From positions 248,001 to 312,000 of the forward strand of contig BCIA01000001.1 of NCBI GenBank assembly GCA_001599815.1: a stretch of DNA of 64,000 bases, in the 5' to 3' direction. Within the stretch, counting starts at the first letter, position 1. Every line of letters begins with the position of its first letter. A program made the translations under genes and the position numbers. Shown here one piece after another: positions 10,755 to 20,507 of this stretch. Origin of the DNA: Furcasterigmium furcatum (lineage: Eukaryota; Ascomycota; Sordariomycetes; Glomerellales; Plectosphaerellaceae). The notes below the pieces were generated by a model that saw only the letters and a list, made by a program, of their open reading frames with translations, made no database searches and was not told the origin of the DNA.

Positions 10755-12519
10755 ATGTCCGACGCCGCCAAAGATGCCGTCGTTGCGGCCCACGCCGAGG
10801 ACCCCCTCCCTGGCGAGCCCGACAACAAGGGGCAGTCCATCGTCCTGAACAACCAAGCCCTCAATCGCTTCCAGGAGCAACAGCATTCCCTTTCTGTCAA
10901 AGACTCCATCCGGGAGAGCTGGAAGCCCATCGTGTGGTGTAAGTCCGGCCCCGTCCCATCCCCCGCGCCCCATCTCCTCTACCAGCACGCTGACCGCTCT
11001 TGCGACGGCGCAGGCGCCTACATGTTCGTTGTCTGCATCATGTACGGCTATGACGCGCTGGCCGGAAGCGTCGTCATCGCCATCGAGGCGTTCCGCAGGG
11101 ACTTTGGTTTCCGGTACGGCAACGACTACGTCGTCGGCGCTGACTGGCAGCTCGGCTTCCAGGCGGGCTTCTTCGCGGGCCTCATCCTCGGCGGGCTCGC
11201 CGTCGGCCCCGTCGTCGGGCGCTGGGGGCGCAAGAAGACAATCGCCCTCGCATACATCATCAACATCGCCGGCGTCTTCCTGCAGTTCTTTGCCACGACG
11301 CCCGCGCAGTTCCTCGGCAGCAAGCTGCTGACCGGGTTTCCCCTCGGCGCCTTCGCCACGATCGCCCCGACGTACGCCTCCGAGATGTCTCCCCTCGCCA
11401 TCCGAGGCGCCATTACCGGCGGCATGAACCTCGCCATCGTTCTCGGCAACACCATCGGCTATGGCGTCATCCGCGAGGCCGCCAAATACGAGGGAAAGGC
11501 TTCCTATCGCATCCTCTTCGCAGTCCAATGGGGTTTCGTCGGCCTCTGTCTGGCCGTGCTTCCCTTGCTGCCCGAGTAAGTTGCATCACTTCATGTTGAC
11601 CTTCTCACGGCGACCGGAGCTGACTGTTCCCCTTCCATTCAGATCCCCGTACTGGTACATCGCGCACGACCAGGAGGAGAACGCCCGCAAGGTCCTCGCG
11701 AAGCTCTACAAGCCGACCTACGACTTTGACGGCCGCATCGCGGAGATCAGGTCCGCCTTGCAGCAGGAGCACGAGACGCAACAGATGCAGGGGACCTTCA
11801 GTGAGTGCTTTAACAAGAGGAACTGGAAGCGCACCAGCGTGGCCGTCATGGCATTTGTCATCCAGAACTTCTCAGGAATGGGTTGGGTCGTCGGCTACAT
11901 GAGCTACTTCCTCCAGCTCGCCGGCATGTCCGCCGACCGGTCCTTCGACATGACCGTCATCATCTCGGGCATCATGGTCGTCGGGAATCTGTGCAGCTGG
12001 TTCCTGGTCGAGTACCTCGGCCGTCGGGGGACGATGCTCTACGGTGCCCTGACCCTCTTCGTCACGCTCCTGGTCATCGCCGTCCTGGCCGTCGCCACCA
12101 CCAGCCAGGCCGCGCTCACGGCCCAGATCGTCATGATGGGCATCTGGGGCTTCGCCTACCAGGCGACCCTCGGCGCGGTCGCGTGGCCCGTGGCCTCCGA
12201 AAACGCCACGTCGTCCCTGAGGACGCCGACCCAGGCCCTCTGCACCATCGCCAACGCCATGACCGCCTCCATCTGGGGCATGTCCCTGCCGTACGCGGTC
12301 AACCCGGACCAGGGCAACCTGCAGGGCAAGATCGGCTTCATCTACGCGGCGCTGCTGCTGCTCTGCATGGTCTTCGCCTTCTTCTTCGTCCCGGAAACCA
12401 AGGGGAGGACGTACTCGGAGATCGACCAGCTGTGGGAGCTGGGTGTGCCGGCCTGGAAGTGGTCCAAACACGAGCTCATCGTCGTCCAGACCACGGACAA
12501 GGGATCCGACGACGCGTAG
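10755..12519 (+). CDS. MFS sugar porter (disaccharide/oligosaccharide type)
   Basis: Three exons (10755-10938, 11014-11575, 11643-12519) encode 540 residues with about 12 membrane helices. Sugar porter landmarks are present: GRWGRKK after helix 2, an EMSPLAIRG segment near helix 4-5, PESPYW at the end of the first half, EYLGRRG in the second half, and the closing FVPETKGRTYSEID. The N-terminal YDALAGSVVIA segment resembles the alpha-glucoside/maltose branch of the family. It should act at the plasma membrane as a proton symporter; substrate not determined. It is divergent from the intracellular GH3 enzyme and its stop lies 9 bp from the stop of the opposing zinc-cluster gene. Confidence 0.9.
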
Positions 12520-12528
12520 GAGCCGACC

Positions 12529-14306
12529 TCACCGGCCGAGCAGCATTGCGCTCGTCGCCATGTTCCGATCGAGGTCGGCGAGGATGCCTGCGAACTGGGA
12601 CACATAAAACCGGGACTCGCTCGACCGAGCGGAGGGGATTCCCGCGTCGTCTTCGTAATCGAGTAGGCTAGCGGCGATTTTCCGAATTTGATGGCTCTGT
12701 TCGCATTGAGTAAATGTTGTGAGAAAGTCGTGATGTGGCCGGGATTGGAAGTACTCACTGATGAGAATCCATTGAGCTCGAGGATATCCGGCGGCGTCGC
12801 CTTGAGGACCTCGAGAAGCCTCTGAGCGAGCGATTCCCGCATCGTCCAGAGCGCGGTCTTGTCCCCGGGTCCTCCCGGCGCGCGGCCTTGGTGATGAACC
12901 GCCGCATCAACCTCGGGGAACAGGACCGGATCCCGCCCAGGGTCTTCGGAGGGCCACGCAAAGATGATGTCGAGGATGGCGTTGGAGAGGTACAGGTGCG
13001 TCAGCTGGACCGTGGCTGCTGCCAGACGCACGCCGCAGCCGGCGTTCTGAAGCTGTTCCGGCCTCGGAACTAGGTCGGCACCGACGCGCTGGAGCCGATC
13101 AAAGATTTCGCGAGCAATTGCGAGACGATCGGAGAACAGGAGGCCTGGCGAGTCGTCCAGCGGTACGGAGATGCCCGTCCCAAGTCTCTTTCTTTCCGGC
13201 CCCTGGAGACCCAGGAACGGCAAGTGTGGTGCCATGGTCGTGAGGCAGGGCTCGTATGTTTCGGTTGATAGGATGCCCCTCACGCAGGAGTAGAGCTTGG
13301 TAAGGTTGATGAAACCGTCGAGGTCGGCCTGGTTTTCTTCGTCGCCCACGGTCTTTGTGAGGTCCATTGCCTCCCAATCGGTATTGCGTGGGGGGAAGCC
13401 AACGAGCATGTGCGGCATGGGCGAGATGAGCGAATGGTTTCTGCGGCATTGTCAGTGTTGGTCCGGTCCGCGCATCCGAGAGCAGGGAGAGCAGACATTT
13501 GTGCGCTGTGCAGGATCCAGGACATGCGCTTGCATCGTTCGGCATCCGCGGGGCTGATTCGCGAGAGACCCTCGGGGATGTGAAGCTGCAAGTCCCGCAT
13601 GATGAGCATGGCCTCGTTCGCGAAGGTCCAGCCGCGCCTGGTGCGGCCTGCGAAGTGGGCAGCCATCGAGAGCAGGGTCGAATCGATGGCCGTCTCGAAT
13701 GAGGGCTCGTCGTCCCACGCCGGCTCAGTCGCCATGCGGCTCATGACAACGAGGTCGCAGGCTCGATTGACAAAGCTCTGGTACGTCGTGTAGTGGCCGG
13801 TGCAGACCTGCTTCTCCCGGTTCGGGGCGGAGGCAACGGTGATGGCGCATATTGCGAGGCACCGCCGGAGAAAGGCAGGGTCACTGTTGTAAGCGCCCGC
13901 ATCCAGCATTTCGTGAACACCAGGCTGGTGAACGAGTGGGAAGAGAGGGTACACGTAGTCGTCAAACATGCCGACGAGGCAGTGCAGCATGTCGGCTGAG
14001 CAGAGATGGACGACTTCGACCTTGGCCAGGGGCGGGACATTTACCTCGGGCGGCCGGCTCAAAGACACCAGTCAGCATCCGCAGTAGCACAAGAACAGAC
14101 AGAGGGAGGGATAGGACCAACTGGAGACGAGGGCCTCTGGGTTTGTGGGTGGTGAGAAAGGTACAATCCAGGTTTTGCCGTGCACATCTTCGACAGCTGG
14201 CCGAGTCGTCGCCGTCGAAGACGCACTGGCGTTTCCGGGCCCGACACAGGTCGCATGCTTTGGAGGCAAGACGCCGTGTGGGGCGTCTCGATGCGGATGA
14301 TGACAT
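12529..14306 (-). CDS. Zn2Cys6 transcription factor
   Basis: Four exons (14306-14122, 14057-13497, 13440-12759, 12696-12529) give 531 residues; all three introns have CTGAC-like branch sites or good donors, and phases close. The zinc cluster is CDLCRARKRQC then CRRCARQNLDC (spacing C-x2-C-x6-C-x9-C-x2-C-x6-C) near residues 17-45. The middle part resembles the fungal-specific regulatory domain (LFPLVHQPGVHEM onward). An upstream in-frame ATG at 14483 would add 59 residues, but that stretch is pyrimidine-rich and looks like 5' UTR, so 14306 is preferred. Position beside the porter and GH3/PA14 gene suggests it controls them; this is inferred. Confidence 0.85.
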
Positions 14307-14718
14307 GAAGTACGAGGATGTCCGTGGTGATGAGTGGGAGAAGCAACAGTCAGGGGAAGTTGTTAGTGAGAGATGGGTGGTGAACGATTTGAGCCTCTGA
14401 GCCGAGTTGGAGTAAGAGCGGAATGGAAGTAGAGATGGGTGGTCCGTGCCAGAGGCAGCACCACGAATCACTTTCGGATCCATGCCGAATTAGGAAATAT
14501 TCGAACGCGGATCCACTCTGCCAGCCAGACGCTCATCAGAACCTCGCGCCAAGTACGAAATGGCCCGAGGCGTAGATCCAATATCAACAGATGATTACGA
14601 CGCTGGGACAGGCAGGCTCTGAACTTGGGGCTATATAAGCTTGCCTCTCTCCTGCAATGGTGGTAATCACAATCACTTGTCCACCTACAACTGTCATCGA
14701 CATTGATTCTTGCCCATC
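14307..14718. promoter_or_regulatory. Divergent promoter, zinc-cluster gene / secreted protein
   Basis: TATATAAG at 14632-14639 lies 80 bp before the ATG of the secreted protein. The side facing the zinc-cluster gene is C/T-rich on its coding strand, typical of fungal 5' leaders. No other element was recognised. Confidence 0.5.
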
Positions 14719-15432
14719 ATGCTCTCCATTCCTATCCTTCTTGTTGCCGTAGCCGGAGCAGCGGCAAGCGGCTGTTCAGGATGCAACTCATTCCCGCCTT
14801 CCATGGTTGAATTCTCCTCGGGCTTTCAACAGCCTGACCCGCCCCTCATCAAAGCTCAGTTCGAGGCCCAGTTCATCCAGCACAAGTGGTATGGTGCCTG
14901 CTCCTGCATACTGTCGCTCTCCATACTCATCACACCTCTAGGGACGTCAATGTCTCCCATATCACTGCGGGCTACATCGTCAACTCGCCAAAACAAGGCT
15001 TCGTCCGCGTCGATAAGGCTGACGACACCGGCCTCGCATCGTCCCTTTTCAACTACGCCAATGTCTCTCGAGATGGGCTTGTCGACAACACGCTTACCAC
15101 CTACCTCCCCGGTGCTGACAAACCAGATATCTGGAGAGGCTACGTCAACTCCAACTTTCCCATCTTTCCAGAGGATATCCTTGTCGTTGCCGGGGCGTCC
15201 TTCTCAGGACTAGTCGACAGAAACCTTGTCGGGCGAGCCGCCGCTGTGAGTCACTTCATTCCCTTGCCGGAGGAATATCTTGCTGATCGAGACACAGTGG
15301 AGCTTTATGTATCAAGGTGTAATCCCGGTCACGGCGTTCGTCGACAGTTGCAACGTGCTAGTTGGGTACGACTACTTTTCTGCGGAGCGGCGCACTCGCG
15401 CCACGACCCAGCTCTTCAGCATCAGGACATAA
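14719..15432 (+). CDS. Secreted protein of unknown function
   Basis: Three exons (14719-14888, 14942-15245, 15298-15432) give 202 residues; the short 53- and 52-nt introns have YAG acceptors and phases close. A signal peptide (about 1-16) is followed by GCSGCNSF, and only one further cysteine occurs (DSCNVL). There are two NVS sequons and no transmembrane segment. I do not recognise the family. A TATATAAG box 80 bp upstream suggests a strongly or conditionally expressed gene. It sits between two zinc-cluster regulators, with the stop only 67 bp from that of the opposing factor. Candidate effector or cell-wall protein by context only. Confidence 0.7.
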
Positions 15433-15498
15433 ATCTCTGCTTGCTGGCATGGCTTTCTGAGCATATTGTCAGATCAGGCATCTCCTCTTCTAACTTCT

Positions 15499-17031
15499 CT
15501 ATGAAACTACATCATTTTCTCCCGTGGAGTCTTGCCACCGCCATAGTTCTTGCAGATCGTTCCGAATCCATCTGGCTATCGCGAATCCATGTTCATAAAC
15601 TCGGTCGAGGACTGCAGCCACCCTGGTCCTTTGTGATGATCCGATTACTGCAGCGCCTGCCACCCTGAGAGGGAATAATAGCAAGATACCGGGAATGCTC
15701 GAGTTATCGAGAATTTCGCCCGAAAGATCGAGAACTTCCATCGCGAGTGTCTCCACCTCAGCCATCGTCAGGATGGGGATTTCGGCGACCCCCCAGCAGT
15801 TGTAGAAGGTGAAGTTCCTACACACGAACAGGAGATTTGCGCAGTTGTTGGCGGTGGCCAACTTCTCGTAGGAATCCGCGCAAGTCAAACTCAGGCGATC
15901 TTGCTGGTGGCTGTGCAATAGTTGCTGATGTAATCGACACCCTTCCCTCGACAGGTCGACGATGTGCCGACTCGAGATCCTACTCTCAGGTGGCGTCATT
16001 TCGATCGTTTGGAAGAATCTTTTCAACATAAGCAAGGCGGCAAGATGTGTCAGATGTGCAAGACTTGCACGCGAGGACTTACTGGTGAAAGAAGTTGGCG
16101 CTTTGCTGCATGAGTAGTAGGGACTCGCTGAAATCATCTTGACTTGCTTCCCCAGAGAAGACAGTGTCTGTGCCGTACAGAATTGCTCTGCTTACTTCAA
16201 GATACCGGTGGACGCCAAGCAGCTTCTGAGTGACTGGAGACAATCTTCTCGAAGGGGCCAGTAGCGGGACCAGCTTTCCCATGCCAACAACCATGTGCAT
16301 TGACCATGTCTCCGTTGACTGCTGAGACATCAGCTGAGTATCTAGTTAGCTTCTTCTTCCAAACCCTGGGTAGACTTGGACGGAGCTTGCCTCGAACAGC
16401 CCCAGGAAAAAGGTAACCCAGAGAAGATCCTCATCCGGGCCACCATAGGGCAGACTCTCAAGCCGCCTCTGGAAGGCTCTTATTGAATTCCCGCATAGTC
16501 GAAAAGCAGTTTCTTTGGGTGAATCCCGCGCGGGGGAAGACTGAACTGAGCACCGACGACTCGCGTCAAGTGCACCAATGGCGAGCGTGATGTCGTGTAG
16601 TGCGGAAGACGAATGAATGAGAGGCAAGAGATCCGTGGCTACATTTTGAAATTCTCGAGTAAACTGAGATCTTTGCATGCGGGATGCGAAATGGTCGAAA
16701 TAGATGTCGCCGCGATACGGCTGTACCTGCATCGGCGCGCCTCCTTGGACCATTCGAATGGGATCTTGATAGAGGTCCGGACCAATTGAAACAAACGTGG
16801 TCACTTGTTGAGTACACTCTGATTGGGGCCGACAGAGCTTTCCGGTACGTTTGCAATGGTTGCAAGGCGACCCTCCGGAGCACTGCAGATGGGTTGGTGG
16901 TTAGCCATTTCATCCCGGACCAGCCGGCGGGGAGCTACAGAAGCCGGACTAACCTTGATGCGACGAAGAGCACATGCCTGGCAGCGAGATACTCGCTTCC
17001 GCTTATCGAGAGGGCCAAGGGCACGCTTCAT
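15499..17031 (-). CDS. Zn2Cys6 transcription factor
   Basis: Exons 17031-16954, 16882-about 16376, 16333-16083 and 16018-15499 give about 451 residues. The zinc cluster is split by the first intron exactly before the third cysteine: CQACALRRIK then CSGGSPCNHCKRTGKLC (C-x2-C-x6-C-x5-C-x2-C-x6-C). A fungal regulatory region follows (LWVTFFLGLFEASS). The second intron is uncertain: donors at 16375 or 16381 with acceptor ending 16334 both keep frame, giving introns of 42 or 48 nt. The protein is nuclear and DNA-binding; targets are unknown. It converges on the secreted protein gene. Confidence 0.8.
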
Positions 17032-17395
17032 GTCTTGTATCTCTGACAATGAAGAGTACCGTGCTGTATGAGTGCCTGGCAGAAACTGAGATATGAGGGC
17101 TCCTGAGCGCGGCAGATTCGCGTCGTGTGGCGGAGTTGGCGAGGACTATGCCTAGGTAGGCAAGTGGATGAGTTAGTCTGGGGATACTAGCAGGGCTGTT
17201 AGCTACTGGCGGAAGGTTCCATGCGTTGGCCTAGCGCCCGTCGTTCCTTGAGCTCCCCGCTAGTGGGCGATGAGGATGCCTCATGCCTCAGCCTGGATGG
17301 CCAACGATTAAGAGCGGAGAGGCATCTTCCTTACTTTCCGGAAGGCTTCTTTCTGGAGACGCCTCATCCATCACGCAAGGGATTCTCTGGACGAA
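17032..17395. other. Intergenic region upstream of zinc-cluster gene
   Basis: Promoter side of the zinc-cluster gene and downstream side of the bZIP gene. No element was recognised. Confidence 0.4.
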
Positions 17396-18435
17396 TCAAA
17401 ATGTTGTCTTGAGAATTAGGAAATCGCGCACTAAGTTCTGGAAGGCTTGATGATCGACGACAGCCCCAAACCTGGACAGCAATCTGATCAGCGCGGTTGA
17501 GCCCTTGGCATAGAGACATTTCGACGTACCCGTGACATTTTGCAGCATCCCGCAGCTTCTCAGCAAGACCCATCAAATTCTGCACCCCGAGGTCACCGAA
17601 AAGGGGCTTCCTCTGCACCTCGCTCCAAGCCTGGATGGGGGTTAACTCTCCGTCGTTTGCGACCTCTGGAGCAAGCGCCAGCAAGCGGTCCATGATGCTC
17701 CTCGGGACGTCTTGGGTTGGCACCAAGGAGGACCTCCTGGGAGTCTGGGTCGAAGAGGACAGGCAGAGGATATGCGAAGTGGCCGTCAGGGAATGTCCGC
17801 CGGGCTCGTCGGGTTTCGATGGATCCCCGTGGATATGGCCTAAGCAGGGCTCCTCGATTCTGGGAACGCCAAGTCAGCACGGAGGGTTTCCAAGACATAC
17901 ATAGCAAGGACAACAGACTTCAAGACAAACTTCATCCCCAGGGTGACCTGATCAGTGTCACAGACTCTGGCAGATTGCAATTCGACCTGGTTCGCGGGAC
18001 CCGATTCGTAAAACGGCGACGCTATCGTCTGCGGCCACTCAGAGTAGCCGTCAAACCGAGACGAAGGAGAGGTCGCTTGAGATCCCCAGTCCGACGGGAC
18101 TTCCCAGGAAAAGGAAGCATCCAGGACCCTTATGCTGTGCTGTTCAAGAAGGTGCAGCAGGCCTTTGACTGTATGCTCGAGCTGTTCCTTGTCACGAACA
18201 GCTTCGCGCTCGCGTTGCCTGGAGGATGACAGGTCCCCTTCCAGCGCCTTGACATATCGCGTTCTGCGGTCGCGATAAACCCTGTCATGAAGTCAGCGAT
18301 ATACTGGGTGGGTGGTCATTGAGAGAAAACCGACTGCTGGGCACGGCGCAGCTGGCCACGTCTTTTTTCAACTGGGTCCTCCTTTGTGCGCGAAGATGGG
18401 TTGAAGATACGGAAGATTTGGTTCTTGGACGCCAT
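17396..18435 (-). CDS. bZIP-type transcription factor
   Basis: Four exons (18435-18335, 18281-17901, 17859-17530, 17471-17396) encode 295 residues; none of the single reading frames shows it. The basic region and start of the zipper read KRRGQLRRAQQ, then across intron 1 VYRDRRTRYVKALEGDL, the R-x3-Q-x2-Y-R-x-R form common in fungal bZIPs. The C-terminal half (GMKFVLK, then EEPCLGHIHGDP, ending FGAVVDHQAFQNLVRDFL) is the conserved fungal extension in this subgroup. Intron 2 is only 41 nt but has a TGCTGAC branch and phases close. Role unknown; members often regulate stress or secondary metabolism. The gene is divergent from the secreted propeller-like gene. Confidence 0.8.
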
Positions 18436-19045
18436 GTTTGCTCGTTGGAGGAGAGAAGGTAGGAAGATTGGTGAGTATCGCAGATGTTCATACCAGCCGG
18501 ACGTGTCGTAGAAGGGCTGAAGAAAATGGAGAGGATTTCATGCTTATGATGTATGCTGGCCCCCTGCGTTTCAGGGGCGTGTTAAGTGTCACGGATCTTT
18601 CTTATTGCCCCGGCTCGTTGATCGGATGGCCGGCATGGATTGGATGCAACATGAGACGAGATCTCCCCACCTTAGAGACTCGACGGTTTCGAGGATCCCC
18701 CTGGATTCCCGCTATTCATGCCCGTCTCGTCCCGAATAGGAAATCCTGCTTGTAATCATCCTTTCCCAGAATGGAAATCCTGATTAAGACATCATCCGGC
18801 TGTTCGGATGGCAGCAGTCGCGAGGGCGTCATCTGACATGGCCGGCGACGGTCAGTGTCGATGCGCCGAAGAATTATATAAGAGCAGACGTCCCTGTGTT
18901 GCTCTCAATCCTCTGCTGCAACAATCAGGCATTCGTTCCAAGTTCATTTCTCTCATTCTCTCCCGTCAACTGGATTGACTTCTTTGCTCTTTTCCTCATC
19001 ATCTTCCACAAAACTGCTTAACCCCGCCGACATTGGATATTCACC
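18436..19045. promoter_or_regulatory. Divergent promoter, bZIP gene / propeller-like gene
   Basis: TATATAAG at 18875-18882 lies about 165 bp before the ATG at 19046 and is followed by a C/T-rich leader. Nothing else was recognised. Confidence 0.5.
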
Positions 19046-20347
19046 ATGCTCCTTTCTTCCCTCTCTACATTATACCTCTGCCTGGGTCTGGCCCACCAGG
19101 TCGCCGCCACACCATCCAGGGGCCGCAACCGAGGCGCACCCAGATGCCGAGCCGGGGGCCAGGCCGCCCAGGCCGCCGCCTACCTCATCACCAACGAGGA
19201 CGCCAACAGTGTCGTGTCCCTCTCTGTCGATGCCAACGGCATGCTCTCTGGCGGATCGTCCTTCGAGACCGGCGGCGCGGGGTCCGTGAGCATCGACGGC
19301 TCGACTAATAGCCCGGCTCTCAGCGACCCGCTCGTCTCCCAGTCCGCTCTGACCGTCGCAGGTCGTGTAAGTGGAAATCCAAACCGCCGTCGTGACGCAC
19401 AACTAACCAGTCTCGACCCCCAGAACCTCTTCGCCGTCAACGCCGGTTCCAACACCGTCACCATGTTCTCGATCGACCGTAACGACCCGACCAAGCTGAC
19501 GATGGTCGGCCAGCCCGTGGACGTGCCGGGCGAGTTCCCCAACACGGTAGCAGCCTCGGCGAAGAACGGCGTCGTGTGCGTCGGGACCTCGGGAGCCGTC
19601 GCCGGCGTGTCTTGTGCCCCGTTCACCTCCGGCGGAGGCATCGGGACCATGGACGCCCTGCGCCCTTTCGACCTGGGTCAGACAACACCGCCCGTGGGGC
19701 CTACCAACACCGTCTCTCAGGTCTTCTTCTCCGAGGACGAGAACACCCTGTTCACCACGGTCAAGGGCGACCCGCCGCAGAACAAGACCGGCTTTCTGGC
19801 CGCGTTCCCTGTGGAAGCATCATCATCGTGCGGCGGCTCCGGTGCTGCCGCTGTCAGCGCCGATGGGACCCAGTCCTCCCCGGCCGGCACTGCCGTGCTC
19901 TTCGGCTCCTCGATAATTCCCGGCTCGAGCGACCTGTTCGTTACCGACGCCTCCTTCGGAGCTGCAGTTCTGTCGCTCGATGCAGAGGACACTGCCGAGG
20001 TCAAGGGCCAGGGGAACATCGGCGACCAGATCGCCACCTGCTGGGCGACGGTCTCCCCGGCCACGAACACGGCCTTTGTGACGGATGTCGCGGTGAACAG
20101 GCTGGTCGAGATGTCTCTGGACGATGCCACCATTCTGAACGAGATTGATCTCAGCGCGAACGGCCAGCCGGGCATTATTGACCTCAAGGCATCCGGCAAT
20201 CTGGTTTACGCTCTCAGCCCAGGGAATGGAACCACGCAACCAGCCGTGGCCGTGGTGGATGCGACATCCCGGCAACAGGTCCAGTTCTTTGGTCTAGGCG
20301 CCCTCGGCGTGTCGAACAGGGTGCAGGGGTTTGCTGTGTCACAGTAG
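19046..20347 (+). CDS. Secreted lactonase-like beta-propeller protein
   Basis: An uninterrupted frame of 433 codons is present, but an intron at 19367-19423 (GTAAGT donor, CTAAC branch, CCCAG acceptor, 57 nt) is very likely removed, leaving 414 residues in two exons. A signal peptide (about 1-21) is followed by repeated segments such as YLITNEDANSVVSLSVD, LFAVNAGSNTVTMFSID and DLFVTDASFGAAVLSLD, typical of seven-bladed propellers of the lactonase/carboxymuconate-cyclase type. These fungal secreted members are mostly uncharacterised; enzymatic activity is unproven. Because the intron keeps frame, retention would add 19 residues within a blade. Confidence 0.75.
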   Translation: MLLSSLSTLYLCLGLAHQVAATPSRGRNRGAPRCRAGGQAAQAAAYLITNEDANSVVSLSVDANGMLSGGSSFETGGAGSVSIDGSTNSPALSDPLVSQSALTVAGRVSGNPNRRRDAQLTSLDPQNLFAVNAGSNTVTMFSIDRNDPTKLTMVGQPVDVPGEFPNTVAASAKNGVVCVGTSGAVAGVSCAPFTSGGGIGTMDALRPFDLGQTTPPVGPTNTVSQVFFSEDENTLFTTVKGDPPQNKTGFLAAFPVEASSSCGGSGAAAVSADGTQSSPAGTAVLFGSSIIPGSSDLFVTDASFGAAVLSLDAEDTAEVKGQGNIGDQIATCWATVSPATNTAFVTDVAVNRLVEMSLDDATILNEIDLSANGQPGIIDLKASGNLVYALSPGNGTTQPAVAVVDATSRQQVQFFGLGALGVSNRVQGFAVSQ

Positions 20348-20507
20348 GCAGCGACGGAGGTTCATCGGGACATCACCCGGGGGAGGCTTCGAGGTGGTCG
20401 CTGGGAATTGTTGACGGGTAGTGGAGGGTTGGCGCTCAGCAGAACGAACGGTTTGAAGGACCTAGTGCCCCAAATGCCTCGGATTGTTATGTAGATACAG
20501 GATGCTT

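Noticed and set aside
10245..11528. 427-residue open frame on the minus strand
   Set aside because: Runs through the divergent promoter and antisense to the sugar porter; Asp/Gly/Glu-rich shadow.
14307..14483. Upstream in-frame ATG of the first zinc-cluster gene
   Set aside because: The 59 added residues come from a pyrimidine-rich leader-like stretch; the zinc cluster is complete from 14306.
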